Below are positions 53,371-63,004 of a DNA stretch of 64,000 bases, piece after piece. The DNA is from an uncultured Caproiciproducens sp. (GTDB lineage: Bacteria; Bacillota; Clostridia; Oscillospirales; Acutalibacteraceae), in assembly GCF_963664915.1 (NCBI RefSeq), contig NZ_OY761810.1, positions 1,378,661-1,442,660 of the forward strand, written 5' to 3'. The notes beneath the pieces are model-generated. The model did not search any database. It worked only from the letters and a program-made list of their open reading frames with translations, and had not been told where the DNA came from. Each line of letters begins with the position of its first letter. The stretch's first letter is position 1. Both the position numbers and the translations under genes were made by a program.

Positions 53371-53853
53371 ATGGTATTGAGATTTTTAACATACAATTAT
53401 TTAATAGCGGTTGGAATTGTTTCGTGGATGGCCGCACAGCTGATCAAGTCGATGATTTTCATTTGCAGGAACAAAAGAATCGATTTTAAAACGCTGTCCG
53501 GCTCCGGAGGAATGCCGAGCGCCCATTCTGCGCTTGTTTGTTCGGTCGCTGTCGGCACAGCCCACGAATACGGTTTTGCATCCCCATACTTTTCGCTTGC
53601 TTTTACCCTTGCTGTGATTGTCATGTATGACGCCATGGGCGTGCGGCGTGCAGCAGGGCAGCAGGCGAAAGCCATCAATGCCATTGAAGAATATTTAAAG
53701 GACAATAAATCCGGGCTGCCGGATGAGGGGAAATATTTAAAAGATACTGTTTCCGGGCTGAATGAATCGCTCGGACATTCTCCTGCCGAAGTTTTCGCCG
53801 GAGTGGTGCTGGGCGTTTGTATTGCCATTATTTCTATCATTTGGTTTCGCTGA
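53371..53853 (+). CDS. Divergent PAP2 family membrane protein
   Basis: 160 residues, four to five hydrophobic segments. SGSGGMPSAHSALVCSVAVG and VMYDAMGVRRAAGQQAKAIN, followed by LGHSPAEVFAGVVLG, match the DUF212/divergent PAP2 family. The phosphatase motifs SGGMPSAHS and GHSPAEV are recognisable, so a lipid phosphate phosphatase role is plausible. GGGGATTTATAG precedes ATG 53371. Confidence 0.88.
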   Translation: MVLRFLTYNYLIAVGIVSWMAAQLIKSMIFICRNKRIDFKTLSGSGGMPSAHSALVCSVAVGTAHEYGFASPYFSLAFTLAVIVMYDAMGVRRAAGQQAKAINAIEEYLKDNKSGLPDEGKYLKDTVSGLNESLGHSPAEVFAGVVLGVCIAIISIIWFR

Positions 53854-53911
53854 TGATCCGTCACTGTTCTTGGTGCGGCGGGCAGGGACTGTAAAATAAG
53901 AGGGTGCTGTA

Positions 53912-54991
53912 TTGAATCAAAATTCTGGGATTACCAGAAAAAATCGGAATATGAACATTGAACTTCTGCGTATTATTTTAATGCTGATGATTGTTACCCT
54001 GCATTATCTTGGCCACGGGGGACTGCTGGAGTCGGTTCCGGCCGGCGGAAAAAGATATATTTTTGTTTGGACTCTGGAAACATTCTCCTACATAGGCGTG
54101 AACGGATTTGTTCTGATCAGCGGCTATTACCTTGCCGGCTCCAGCTTTAAGATGAAAAAACTGATTGCTCTGATCTTGCAGATCGTGTTTACTTCGGCAG
54201 TCATTTATTTATTATTTGTCGGAATGGGTTTGGCACCCTTCGCCAAAAGACATCTGTTTGGCGCTTTTTTCCCCATCTTAACAGGAAAGTACTGGTTTGT
54301 AACCAGTTATATCGGATTATACTGTCTTTTTCCGTTTCTTAATATCATTATAAAGTCTACCACAAAGCAGCAGATGCGGATATTGATTTTTTTACTGAGT
54401 GCGATGTTCTGTTCGTGGAACGCTTTTTTCCCCGTTTTGACCATCATGAATACCGACGGCGGCTACAATGTGGTATGGCTTGTCTGTCTGTATTTTTTTG
54501 CTGCATATCTGCGGCTGTATTGGGATTATCATATTAATAAGTACTTTTATCTGGCGGGAACTGTCCTTTGCTGCGTGTTTGTCACATGGAAAAAATGCAT
54601 GGGAAACAGCGCTTTTTTGTCCTATGTTTCCGTGCCGATCACAGTAGCTTCCATCTTGCTGTTCCTTTTCTTCAGAGAGGTTACCATTAAAAATTCTATA
54701 GCGAATAAAGTGATCTGCTTTGTTTCCTCGCTTACATTCGGCGTCTATCTAATCAGTGACAACGTGTGGGTGCGCAGTGTCCTTTATACCAAAATACTGC
54801 ATACGAACCTCTATTTTGAAACGGCGGAGATCGTTTATATCATTCCGGCTTCCATTCTGGCAATCTTTATTGGAAGCATGCTGTTGGAGCAGGTCAGAAA
54901 ACTGATTTTCCAACCTTTTATTAACAGTGAGGTCTTTCAAAGACTGTGCGATAAGATTTCGGGCTTAAAATTTTTGCAGGGTTACGCATAG
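53912..54991 (+). CDS. Acyltransferase family 3 membrane protein
   Basis: 359 residues with about ten hydrophobic segments. The N-terminal NMNIELLRIILMLMIVTLHY, with the conserved Arg and His pair, is diagnostic of Acyl_transf_3 (OafA/WecH-type) enzymes, which O-acetylate cell-surface polysaccharide or peptidoglycan. TTG 53912 follows AGAGGGTGCTG; ATG 53954 (MNIELLR) is an alternative. Substrate unknown. Confidence 0.85.
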   Translation: MNQNSGITRKNRNMNIELLRIILMLMIVTLHYLGHGGLLESVPAGGKRYIFVWTLETFSYIGVNGFVLISGYYLAGSSFKMKKLIALILQIVFTSAVIYLLFVGMGLAPFAKRHLFGAFFPILTGKYWFVTSYIGLYCLFPFLNIIIKSTTKQQMRILIFLLSAMFCSWNAFFPVLTIMNTDGGYNVVWLVCLYFFAAYLRLYWDYHINKYFYLAGTVLCCVFVTWKKCMGNSAFLSYVSVPITVASILLFLFFREVTIKNSIANKVICFVSSLTFGVYLISDNVWVRSVLYTKILHTNLYFETAEIVYIIPASILAIFIGSMLLEQVRKLIFQPFINSEVFQRLCDKISGLKFLQGYA

Positions 54992-55139
54992 GATTCGGCC
55001 GATCATGCGGCCTAAGCAATTCAAATTCAGCAGCGCCTTTCCCCGCGTGAAAATGTGAGGAAGAAATGTACATACTGCCTAAAAGTAGCATAGTATAAAG
55101 CGGAGAACGTTCTTTATAAACTTATGTTAGGTGGATTTT

Positions 55140-55619
55140 ATGTATAATTTTCAATGCAGTGATCCTTATTCGGGTGGTTCCTCTTACAAAGAAAAAAGAC
55201 AGGTAACTTTAAACGCATCAAGCGGCGGAGTCGGCCCATTGCCGATTATTACCACATTGTTTGCCGAACCGCTTAACGTGGTGTCCACCACCATTGACAC
55301 AAACGGTATGGGCAGTACAAACAATCTGCTCCATTTCAGCAGCATCATCAATTTACCTTTAGGGGTTTCCGTTACACTGAATTTCCAGATCCTTCGTTCC
55401 TCCAGAGATGGGGCCGTGGGCGTAGGCGCGACGTATACTTTCTCAACGCTTGTAGATATTTTGGAAGCAGAGTCCTTCAGCTTCCAGTTCCTGGACGAAG
55501 AGGTGGAACCGGGATTCTACACCTATTCCGTTCAGCTGTCAACCAATTCCATTATTGATATTACACCGGGCGCTTCTGTGAATAACGCGGTGCTCAGCGT
55601 TCTGGCGGTAGCGGATTAA
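55140..55619 (+). CDS. Exposed beta-rich protein, DUF4489-like
   Basis: A 159-residue protein from ATG 55140 (AGGTGGATTTT upstream). It has no signal peptide. After a Cys-containing N-terminus (MYNFQCSDPYSGGSSYKEKR) it is Thr/Ser/Val-rich with alternating strands, such as LLHFSSIINLPLGVSVTLNF and EPGFYTYSVQLSTNSIIDI. It resembles clostridial spore-surface or DUF4489-type proteins; the family name is from memory. Likely a structural surface protein. It stands alone. Confidence 0.6.
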   Translation: MYNFQCSDPYSGGSSYKEKRQVTLNASSGGVGPLPIITTLFAEPLNVVSTTIDTNGMGSTNNLLHFSSIINLPLGVSVTLNFQILRSSRDGAVGVGATYTFSTLVDILEAESFSFQFLDEEVEPGFYTYSVQLSTNSIIDITPGASVNNAVLSVLAVAD

Positions 55620-55752
55620 CTTTCAGCTGTTAAAGCATGATTCGGTTTCGCACAAAACGGTGCGTGGCGGTCGGGCAGACCAGTTATGTACGGGTGCTTC
55701 CGGGGACGTATCGCGGCGGAAAGTAAGGTTAAGGGAAAATACTAAACAGTGA

Positions 55753-55798
55753 AACAGCCACCCTTTAAACAAATGTTTATTGGGTGACTGTCTTTTTA
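55753..55798 (+). terminator. Intrinsic terminator
   Basis: ACAGCCACCC and GGGTGACTGT pair around a 20-nt A/T-rich loop, followed by CTTTTTATT. It lies 134 bases after the preceding stop. The rest of 55620-55957 holds nothing else I recognise. Confidence 0.7.
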
Positions 55799-55957
55799 TT
55801 GCTCGGGAGAGAAAAGGAAATTGAAAATGTTGATGATAAAAGCATTTGACAGAAGTGTGAAATAGTGTAAAATGTAACTTAAGTAATATGGATAAGTAAC
55901 GTCGATCATATGCTTGGTACTACTCGTTTCATTAATCGGTAAGAAAGGATGTAACAG

Positions 55958-57139
55958 ATGAAAAGTTTTACCTTCTATTCTCCTACGGAAGTAATATTCG
56001 GCAAAGACACCGAGCTGCAGGTTGCCGATGAAATCAAGAAGCACGGCGGCACGCGTGTCCTTGCCGTTTACGGTGGAGGCAGTGTGTTGAAAAGCGGCCT
56101 GCTGAAAAGGGTTGAACAGTCGCTTGAAAAAGGCGGTCTTCCGTTCATTTCCGTTGGTGGAGTCAGCCCCAACCCCCGCCTGTCTTTTGCAAGGGACTCG
56201 GTGGAAAAAGCGAAGGAATTCGGTGCTGATTTTATTCTGGCTATCGGCGGCGGCAGTGTAATTGACACGGCTAAGGCAATTGCGCACGGCGCGGCAAATC
56301 CGGAAACGGATATTTGGCTTTTCTGGACCAAAAAAGCAATTCTTGAAAAAAGCAGTCCTGTGGGTGTGGTTCTTACCATTTCAGCTTCGGGAAGTGAAAC
56401 CAGCGATTCGGCAGTGATTACAAATGAAGAAACGAAGGAGAAGAGGGGGCTGAATACGCCGTTTAACCGCCCGCGATTCGCTGTTATGAATCCGGAGCTG
56501 ACCTATACGCTCCCGCCTTTTCAGCTTTCCTGTGGTATCGTAGATATCATGATGCATACGCTGGACCGTTATTTTACGCTTACGGAAGGAAATGAACTCA
56601 CGGACGAGTTTGCGGAATCCCTTCTGCGTGTGGTGATTAAAAACGGAACCGCCGCAAAGAAAAATCCCCATGATTACGATGCAATGAGCGAATTGATGTG
56701 GTGCGGCAGCATTTCACATAATGGCCTGACCGGCCTTGGCGCGGTGATCGATTTTGCCCCTCATCAGCTTGGGCATGAACTGAGCGGTAAATTCGATGTG
56801 GCGCATGGAGCAAGCCTTTCCGCCATATGGGGCTCATGGGCCAGATACTGCTATGCGACAAAACCGGAGCGTTTTGTCCGCTTTGCCGATAAAGTCTGGG
56901 GAATTCAGAAAGACAGCGATGAAGAAGCCGCAAATGCGGCGATTGACAGAACAGTTGCCTATTTTGCATCTCTCGGCATGCCCACCTGCTTTACGGAGCT
57001 TGGAATCGGCGTGCAAAGCGACGAGGTTCTGAACCAGATGGCGGAGAGCTGCATGTTCTTTGGCAAACGGAAAATCGGCGGGTTCAGGGTTCTGGACCAT
57101 GACGATGTTTTCAAGATTTACAAAATGGCAAATCACTAA
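55958..57139 (+). CDS. Iron-containing alcohol dehydrogenase (butanol dehydrogenase type)
   Basis: 393 residues. The NAD(P)-binding region has GGGSVIDTAKAIAHGA; the metal site has the Asp and three His of the family in CGIVDIMMHTLDRYF, HQLGHELSGKFDVAHGASLS. FTFYSPTEVIFGKDTELQVA at the N-terminus places it with BdhA/YqhD-type alcohol dehydrogenases, which reduce aldehydes such as butyraldehyde during fermentation. GAAAGGATGTAACAG precedes ATG 55958. It may share a transcript with the transketolase genes 50 bases downstream. Confidence 0.92.
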   Translation: MKSFTFYSPTEVIFGKDTELQVADEIKKHGGTRVLAVYGGGSVLKSGLLKRVEQSLEKGGLPFISVGGVSPNPRLSFARDSVEKAKEFGADFILAIGGGSVIDTAKAIAHGAANPETDIWLFWTKKAILEKSSPVGVVLTISASGSETSDSAVITNEETKEKRGLNTPFNRPRFAVMNPELTYTLPPFQLSCGIVDIMMHTLDRYFTLTEGNELTDEFAESLLRVVIKNGTAAKKNPHDYDAMSELMWCGSISHNGLTGLGAVIDFAPHQLGHELSGKFDVAHGASLSAIWGSWARYCYATKPERFVRFADKVWGIQKDSDEEAANAAIDRTVAYFASLGMPTCFTELGIGVQSDEVLNQMAESCMFFGKRKIGGFRVLDHDDVFKIYKMANH

Positions 57140-57189
57140 GCTTTGCCATACCAGCAACCGGTAAAACACCCAAGAGGAGGAATTTATAT

Positions 57190-58035
57190 ATGAATCAAAC
57201 AGAAAAGAAAGAACTGCAAAAACTGGCATGCAAGGTAAGAATGGGAGCAATAGAGGGCGTGTACTGCGCGAAGTCGGGGCATCCGGGCGGAAGCCTTTCA
57301 GCCGCCGACCTTTTTACCTATCTGTATTTCAAAGAAATGAATGTGGACCCGAAAAACCCGAAGGATGAAAACAGGGACCGGTTTGTGCTTTCAAAGGGTC
57401 ACTGTGCCCCCGGCCTCTATGCGGCTCTGGCATTAAAAGGGTATTTCCCGATGGATGAAATGAAAAAACTGCGCCATATTGGCGCAATGCTTCAGGGACA
57501 TCCGGATATGAAGGGCACCCCAGGCGTCGACATGAGCACCGGCTCGCTCGGGCAGGGCGTTTCCGCAGCATGCGGAATGGCCATAGCGGCAAAACTGGAT
57601 CAGAAAGACTACCGTGTTTACACCATACTCGGTGACGGAGAAATTGAAGAGGGCCAGGTATGGGAGGCCGCGATGTTTGCGGCGCACCACAAGCTGGACA
57701 ATCTCTGCTTTATTATAGACAATAACGGACTTCAGATAGACGGGCCTGTGGCGGAAGTCGGCGGGCCGGAACCGATTGATGAGAAATTCCACTCCTTTGG
57801 CTTTGATGTTCAGGTGATTGACGGACATAATTTTGATGAGATGGAAGACGCGTTCAATCACGCGAAGACCGTGAAAGGTCAGCCGAGCGTGATTATCGCA
57901 AAAACAATCAAGGGCAAAGACGTTTCCTATATGGAAAATCAGGTGGGCTGGCACGGTTCTGCTCCGAACGCAGAGCAGTATGAAACGGCAATGCAGGACC
58001 TGAACAGGGTACTGTCCGGATTGGAGGCGGAATAA
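57190..58035 (+). CDS. Transketolase, N-terminal subunit
   Basis: 281 residues carrying the thiamine-diphosphate-binding half: GHPGGSLSAADLFTYLYF, DRFVLSKGHCAPGLYAAL, TGSLGQGVSAACGMAIAAKL, and GDGEIEEGQVWEAAMFAAHH followed by NLCFIIDNNGLQIDG. The split arrangement (N and C halves as separate genes) is common in Clostridia. Together they move two-carbon units between sugar phosphates in the pentose phosphate pathway. AGAGGAGGAATTTATAT precedes ATG 57190. The stop is directly followed by the next start. Confidence 0.95.
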   Translation: MNQTEKKELQKLACKVRMGAIEGVYCAKSGHPGGSLSAADLFTYLYFKEMNVDPKNPKDENRDRFVLSKGHCAPGLYAALALKGYFPMDEMKKLRHIGAMLQGHPDMKGTPGVDMSTGSLGQGVSAACGMAIAAKLDQKDYRVYTILGDGEIEEGQVWEAAMFAAHHKLDNLCFIIDNNGLQIDGPVAEVGGPEPIDEKFHSFGFDVQVIDGHNFDEMEDAFNHAKTVKGQPSVIIAKTIKGKDVSYMENQVGWHGSAPNAEQYETAMQDLNRVLSGLEAE

Positions 58036-58980
58036 ATGGCTGAAATGGTAAAAAAAGCAACAAGAGAAAGCTACGGCGAAGCATTGGCGGAGCTGTCTGA
58101 AAAATATCCGCAGGTGGTTGTTCTGGATGCCGACCTCGCGGCGGCGACAAAAACAGGCGTGTTTAAAAAAGTTTGCCCCGAACGTTTTATCGACTGCGGC
58201 ATTGCGGAGTGCAACATGGTGGGCGTGGCCGCCGGCCTTGCAGCCTGCGGGAAAATCCCGTTTGCCACTTCCTTTGCCATGTTTTCAACGGGCCGCGCCT
58301 ACGAACAGGTGCGTAATTCCGTCGGATATCCGAAGCTGAACGTAAAGATTGTCGGTTCGCACGCGGGCATTTCCGTCGGCGAGGACGGTGCGACACACCA
58401 GTGCAACGAGGATCTTGCTTTGATGAGAACCATTCCCGGCATGGTCGTGCTGAATCCATCCGATCATTATGAAATGAAAGCTGCCGTCAAAGCGGCGATA
58501 GAGCACAACGGCCCGGTCTATCTCCGGCTTGGAAGACTGGCTGTAAACAGCTTTAACAATTCTGATGACTATAAGTTTGAGCTTGGAAAGGGCATCACCC
58601 TGCGCGACGGTAAGGACATTACCATGGTCGCAACGGGTCTGATGGTTTCCCGTGCGCTGGAAGCCGTGAAAACGCTCGCAGAGCAGGGGATTGACGCAAG
58701 ACTGATCAATATCCATACCATTAAGCCGATTGACCGCGAGCTGATTGTGAAAGCTGCAAAGGAAACCGGTAAAATCATCACTGTCGAGGAACACAATGTG
58801 ATCGGCGGCCTGGGCGATGCGGTGTGTGGCGCGCTGTGCGAAGAGTACCCGGTTCCGGTTATCAAAATCGGCGTAAACGATGTTTACGGCCATTCCGGTC
58901 CGGCGGTTGATCTGCTGGATGAGTTCGGCCTCAATGCTTCCCATATTGTTGAAGTGACAAAGAAAGCGCTTAAGAAATAA
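58036..58980 (+). CDS. Transketolase, C-terminal subunit
   Basis: 314 residues. The pyrimidine-binding domain includes VVLDADLAAATKTGVFKKV, DCGIAECNMVGVAAGLAACG, and VGSHAGISVGEDGATHQCNE; the C-terminal domain has LINIHTIKPIDRELIVKAAK. The glutamate in the IAECNM segment is the conserved ThDP-activating residue. It begins at the base after the N-subunit stop (TAAATGG), so the two are translated in step. A very strong hairpin follows at 59000. Confidence 0.95.
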   Translation: MAEMVKKATRESYGEALAELSEKYPQVVVLDADLAAATKTGVFKKVCPERFIDCGIAECNMVGVAAGLAACGKIPFATSFAMFSTGRAYEQVRNSVGYPKLNVKIVGSHAGISVGEDGATHQCNEDLALMRTIPGMVVLNPSDHYEMKAAVKAAIEHNGPVYLRLGRLAVNSFNNSDDYKFELGKGITLRDGKDITMVATGLMVSRALEAVKTLAEQGIDARLINIHTIKPIDRELIVKAAKETGKIITVEEHNVIGGLGDAVCGALCEEYPVPVIKIGVNDVYGHSGPAVDLLDEFGLNASHIVEVTKKALKK

Positions 58981-58999
58981 AGCACAGAATGATCTGTAA

Positions 59000-59038
59000 G
59001 AGCAAAGGGCGGCCGGAAATTCCGGCCGCCCTTTGCTC
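59000..59038 (+). terminator. Strong 19-bp hairpin after transketolase
   Basis: Arms 59000-59018 and 59020-59038 are perfectly complementary, including GGGCGGCCGG. A weak T-rich stretch follows. It serves as terminator or 3' stabiliser. Confidence 0.75.
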
Positions 59039-59118
59039 ATATTGTTTGAGGAATGAAAATATGATAGAATAAAGCTTGAATCCAAAGAGAAAACTGAGTC
59101 TGTCAAAGGGTGTTGTGA

Positions 59119-59883
59119 ATGAATTATGATGATCTGATTACTCTATCCACCGATGTGGGATGTCTTCTGCTTGCAAACGGCGCGGAAATTTACCGTGTTG
59201 AAGAGTCCATGCACCGCATTTTTCATGCTTACGGGGTGAGTACGGGCGAGATTTTCGCTATTCCTACCTGCATTAATGTGACGATCACCACACCTGCGGG
59301 GAAACCGGTTACCCTCATCAGGCGCATCCCAGTGCGCGGTACAAACCTTGACAAAGTCGAAAGAGGGAATGACCTCTGCCGCCGCATCTGCCGTGACCGG
59401 CCCGATTTTAAAGCGGTGCGCCGCGAACTGGACCAGATTGAACACCGCCCGGTTTATGGGCTGGGGTTTCAAATTCTGGCGTTTGCAATGGTTGCTTTTT
59501 CTTTTACGCTGTTTTACGGCGGGGATTTTACCGACGCGTTCTGCGCCATGTTCTGCGGTGCCGCGATTAAAATTGTGTGCCACAATATGAACCGGTTCCA
59601 TGCCAACCCTTTTTTTGTCAATATTATTGCCAGCTTCGCAGCCGCGGCGCTTGCAATGGTTGCGGCCCAGTTTAATTTCGCCCTTGATACCGATAAAATT
59701 ATTATCGGGGCGCTGATGAACCTTGTTCCCGGGATCGCTATCACCAGCTTTATGCGGGACATCATCGCCGGCGATTTGATGGCGGGTCTGATCCGCTTTA
59801 CAGAAAGCATGCTTGTCGCAACAGCAATTGCAATCGGAGCGGGTATTGCGCTGACGGTGACGCGCATGATCTGGGGAGTGTGA
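59119..59883 (+). CDS. Threonine/serine exporter, N-terminal component (ThrE family)
   Basis: 254 residues. The cytoplasmic front part (LSTDVGCLLLANGAEIYRVE, FAIPTCINVTITTPAGKPVT) and five hydrophobic segments, including NLVPGIAITSFMRDIIAGDL, match the ThrE/DUF1212 family. In many Firmicutes the exporter is two proteins; the second half is the next gene. Starts after GGGTGTTGTGA. Confidence 0.85.
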   Translation: MNYDDLITLSTDVGCLLLANGAEIYRVEESMHRIFHAYGVSTGEIFAIPTCINVTITTPAGKPVTLIRRIPVRGTNLDKVERGNDLCRRICRDRPDFKAVRRELDQIEHRPVYGLGFQILAFAMVAFSFTLFYGGDFTDAFCAMFCGAAIKIVCHNMNRFHANPFFVNIIASFAAAALAMVAAQFNFALDTDKIIIGALMNLVPGIAITSFMRDIIAGDLMAGLIRFTESMLVATAIAIGAGIALTVTRMIWGV

Positions 59884-59887
59884 GAAT

Positions 59888-60328
59888 ATGAATTTTATAC
59901 CCTGTCTCTGGGCTTTCTGCGCATGCGTGCCTTTTGGGGCCGTGATGAACCTGCATGGCAGAACCCTGATCTATGCATCGCTCGGAGGAGCAGTCGGCTG
60001 GCTGTTCTATTTGTTGAGCAGCCCTGTGCAGAACGACATCATGCAGTATTTTTTTGCTACCATCGCTATTTCGGTTTATGCGGAAGTAATGGCAAGAGTA
60101 TTTAAAATGCCGGTCACCGGCTTTTTGCTCGTCGCAATGCTGCCCATGGTGCCCGGCGGCGGCATTTATTATACTATGGAATACTGCGTAATCGGCAATA
60201 ACTCGATGTTTATTGAAACCGGCCTGCACACATTGGGTATTGCCGGCGCGCTCGCGATGGGTACCCTGCTGGTCTCGTCCATTGTCCGGCTCTGGACCAT
60301 TATCAGCGCGGAAAGAAAGAAAATATAA
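59888..60328 (+). CDS. Threonine/serine exporter, C-terminal component
   Basis: 146 residues with four to five hydrophobic segments. FGAVMNLHGRTLIYASLGGA and VPGGGIYYTMEYCVIGNNSM match the ThrE_2/DUF3815 family, the partner of the preceding protein. Only four bases separate the genes. Together they export threonine, serine or similar metabolites. Confidence 0.88.
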   Translation: MNFIPCLWAFCACVPFGAVMNLHGRTLIYASLGGAVGWLFYLLSSPVQNDIMQYFFATIAISVYAEVMARVFKMPVTGFLLVAMLPMVPGGGIYYTMEYCVIGNNSMFIETGLHTLGIAGALAMGTLLVSSIVRLWTIISAERKKI

Positions 60329-60332
60329 AGCA

Positions 60333-60380
60333 AGCAGGCACAGCGGAGGTTCTTTTATCATCCTCGTTGGCCTGCTTTTT
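60333..60380 (+). terminator. Intrinsic terminator
   Basis: AAGCAGGC and GCCTGCTT arms enclose CAGCGGAGG ... CCTCGTTG, which also pair, followed by TTTTTATT. It ends the ThrE pair and faces the leftward GNAT gene. Confidence 0.8.
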
Positions 60381-60394
60381 TTATTTTTATTCTT

Positions 60395-61261
60395 TTAAAC
60401 GGGGAGCATTAGAAGATCATAATCAAACTGTGTTTTTATCTGAAACCCGCTTGTGATATACAGATGATACGCGATGCCGTTGCTGCTGCTGACTTCCAGC
60501 GAGATTTCTCCGCTTTCATGCATCAGCTGTTCAAGCAATCGATTCAACATTTCACGGCCGTATCCTTTCCCCTGATAGGCGGGCGATATTCCGACCCCGA
60601 AAATAGAGACGTTTCCGCCTTCCATATTGGCATTGCACAGGCCGATTCTTTCGCTTCCCAAAAGGGCGGAGTAAGCTTTGATTGTGGGAGAATTAACCGA
60701 CTTTGTGACAATGGAAACGGATTCGCCGTAATCGTTGCCGAACAGTTGGGAATCCAGTGCCGCCACATCCGGTATGTCCTCCGATTCGGAAAGCTTCAGA
60801 GTAAGCGCGCCTCCGCATTTTTGATATCCTGCGCGGTCAAAGGTCAATAAGTACTCCGAATATGCATAATTAGCATGAACAGCTTCCAGTACACGTTTCG
60901 CATCCGTGCAGGAAGGCTCATGAACAAACAGAATTTTATAAATTTTGTATTTTTTAAGTTCTTCCGCCGCTTTCATGAAAAGGAGAGTAAAATATCCTCT
61001 TTCTCGGCATTCGGGGAGGGTATAGGCCGAGACCTCCGCTTCTTCCGCCAGAGGAATGAAAAGCGATAAAAAAGCGATCAGCCGATCTTCTTCGTACAAT
61101 AAATAAAAACAGTCAATTTTTTGGTCAAAGTTAATTTCGTTGGACAGGAATACCAAGCGTTTCAGCCCGTCATATTCCTGACAGATTTTTTCCAAATCGC
61201 GAATTTGGTTTGTCTGTTCTGCATTTAATTTGTTTCTCTGTATTATATTAATTTCTATCAC
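60395..61261 (-). CDS. GNAT family N-acetyltransferase (two-domain)
   Basis: 288 residues, with two GNAT-like halves. The C-terminal half has the acetyl-CoA site GISPAYQGKGYGREMLNRLL (QxxGxG/A) and EVSSSNGIAYHLYITSGFQI. The N-terminal half (ISAYTLPECRERGYFTLLFM) is probably the degenerate domain. It starts just 7 bases after the polyphosphate phosphotransferase stop, on the same strand, so they form an operon. Substrate unknown. Confidence 0.85.
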   Translation of the reverse strand: MIEINIIQRNKLNAEQTNQIRDLEKICQEYDGLKRLVFLSNEINFDQKIDCFYLLYEEDRLIAFLSLFIPLAEEAEVSAYTLPECRERGYFTLLFMKAAEELKKYKIYKILFVHEPSCTDAKRVLEAVHANYAYSEYLLTFDRAGYQKCGGALTLKLSESEDIPDVAALDSQLFGNDYGESVSIVTKSVNSPTIKAYSALLGSERIGLCNANMEGGNVSIFGVGISPAYQGKGYGREMLNRLLEQLMHESGEISLEVSSSNGIAYHLYITSGFQIKTQFDYDLLMLPV

Positions 61262-61267
61262 ACCTTG

Positions 61268-62779
61268 TTATTTTAATGATGATTTTTTGAGCCGGTCATG
61301 AATTGCGTGGGTAATTACCTCAAGTGTCTGGATGCGCCCATATTTTTTATCCTGTGATTCAATAATGTGCCACGGTGCGAATTCCGTGGAGGTATATTGA
61401 AGCATGTCGTTGACGGCGATTTCATACTGATTCCATTTTGCCCGGTTGCGCCAGTCCTCTTCCGTGATTTTCCACTGCTTGGACGGTGTATTCTGCCGCT
61501 CCTCAAATCGTTTCAGCTGTTCATCCTTGTCAATATGCAACCAGAATTTGATAACGACCGCGCCCCAGTCATGTAATTGATGTTCGAATTCGTTAATTTC
61601 GCGGTATGCACGCCGCCAGTCCTCTTCAGAGCAGAAGCCTTCTATGCGTTCCACCATGACACGGCCGTACCAGGAGCGGTCAAAGACCGCGATATGCCCG
61701 TCCCTCGGCAGATGGCGCCAGAAACGCCAGAGATAGTGACGCGCGGATTCCTCCCTGCTCGGTGCCGCTACCGGAACAACCTCGTACCCGCGCGGGTCGA
61801 GCGCCTCCGCGACACGGCGGATGTTTCCGCCCTTTCCGGCGGCGTCCCAGCCCTCGTAGACGATGACAACGGGAATCTTTTTACGGTACAGTTTCCCGTG
61901 CAGCACACTCAGTTCGCTTTGGAGTTCGTCCAGACGGTGCCTGTACTTTTTTTCGCCAAGCGTTTTGTCAAGCTTCATTTCATTCAACTTTGGCATTGGC
62001 ACAAAAGGAAAATCACCCGGCTCAATGACCGAACTGCCCGCGGCGGCGGAAGGCTCTTGTTTTCCGCGCGGCTGCAGCGCAGCATGGATACAGTCTACCA
62101 CAACCGTGCGGTAAACTTCAAGTTCCGCGGCGTTTTTGTCCATACCCGAAATCACGTGCCACGGCGCGTTGCCGGTGGAGGTGTATTGGAGCATTTCATC
62201 GAACGCGCGGTAATATTGATCATATTGACGGTTGCGTTTCCAGTCGGTTTCTGTTACGCGCCATTGCGTATTTTTGGAGCTTTCCAACTCTTCAAACCGC
62301 TTTTTTTGTTCCTTTTTGCTGATGTGCAGGAAGAACTTTATAATCAGATATCCGTTGTCGGTCAGCTGACGTTCAAAGGTCTTAATATCGTCCATGCGGC
62401 GATAGTTTTCACTCTCGTCAACATTGTCTTCCAGCCTTGCGACCGAAACCTCCTGATACCAGCTCCGGTCTAGTACGGAAATAACGCCCTGTTCAGGGAT
62501 GTTCAGCCAGTGCCTCCATAAAAGCGGTTCCCTTTTCTCCAGCTCCGTCGGCGCAACAATGGAGGAAACCTTGAATCCGCGCGGGTCAAAGTTCAAAATC
62601 AGGCTGGAAATCAGGCTGCCTTTTCCCGCCGCGCCCCAGCCCTCGAAAAGGATGATCACGGGCAGTTTGTTTTGTTTAACTGTTTGCGGAAGAGCGGCAA
62701 GCGCGGCTTTCAGCTCTTTTGACTGCTGTTTCCACTCTTCTTTGGATATTTCTGTTTTCAGATCTGTTTTTTCGAGCAT
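61268..62779 (-). CDS. pap: Polyphosphate:AMP phosphotransferase (class II PPK2)
   Basis: A 503-residue tandem duplication of the PPK2 domain. Each half has a Walker A (EGWGAAGKGSLISSL; EGWDAAGKGGNIRRV) and a Walker B-like motif (VLDRSWYQEV; VFDRSWYGRV). Two-domain PPK2 enzymes transfer phosphate from polyphosphate to AMP, giving ADP. ATG 62779 follows GGAGGTG at 6 bases; an upstream ATG at 62800 is less likely. The first domain is probably the less active one, as in relatives. Confidence 0.92.
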   Translation of the reverse strand: MLEKTDLKTEISKEEWKQQSKELKAALAALPQTVKQNKLPVIILFEGWGAAGKGSLISSLILNFDPRGFKVSSIVAPTELEKREPLLWRHWLNIPEQGVISVLDRSWYQEVSVARLEDNVDESENYRRMDDIKTFERQLTDNGYLIIKFFLHISKKEQKKRFEELESSKNTQWRVTETDWKRNRQYDQYYRAFDEMLQYTSTGNAPWHVISGMDKNAAELEVYRTVVVDCIHAALQPRGKQEPSAAAGSSVIEPGDFPFVPMPKLNEMKLDKTLGEKKYRHRLDELQSELSVLHGKLYRKKIPVVIVYEGWDAAGKGGNIRRVAEALDPRGYEVVPVAAPSREESARHYLWRFWRHLPRDGHIAVFDRSWYGRVMVERIEGFCSEEDWRRAYREINEFEHQLHDWGAVVIKFWLHIDKDEQLKRFEERQNTPSKQWKITEEDWRNRAKWNQYEIAVNDMLQYTSTEFAPWHIIESQDKKYGRIQTLEVITHAIHDRLKKSSLK

Positions 62780-63004
62780 AGGAACACCTCCAGCTTTCAT
62801 ATCTGATTATATACTAAAATTCAGCAGAAACAAATATAACTTTGACGAAAATACCAATAAACACATTCTGCTAAAGTGCGCAGTTGGACTTCACTATTGA
62901 TTGCTTATGTGATATAATTAAACGAATATTATGGATTGCCGTAGCAATGGCACAGTACGCGCCGGTGGCAATGAAACCGGCGTAACATGGGAGCGGATTG
63001 TAAA

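Noticed and set aside
58285-59106. 273-codon minus-strand frame
   Set aside because: Antisense to the transketolase C-terminal subunit, runs through its terminator and has no domain.
61577-62473. 298-codon plus-strand frame
   Set aside because: Antisense to the two-domain polyphosphate phosphotransferase; high GC at third positions opens long shadow frames.
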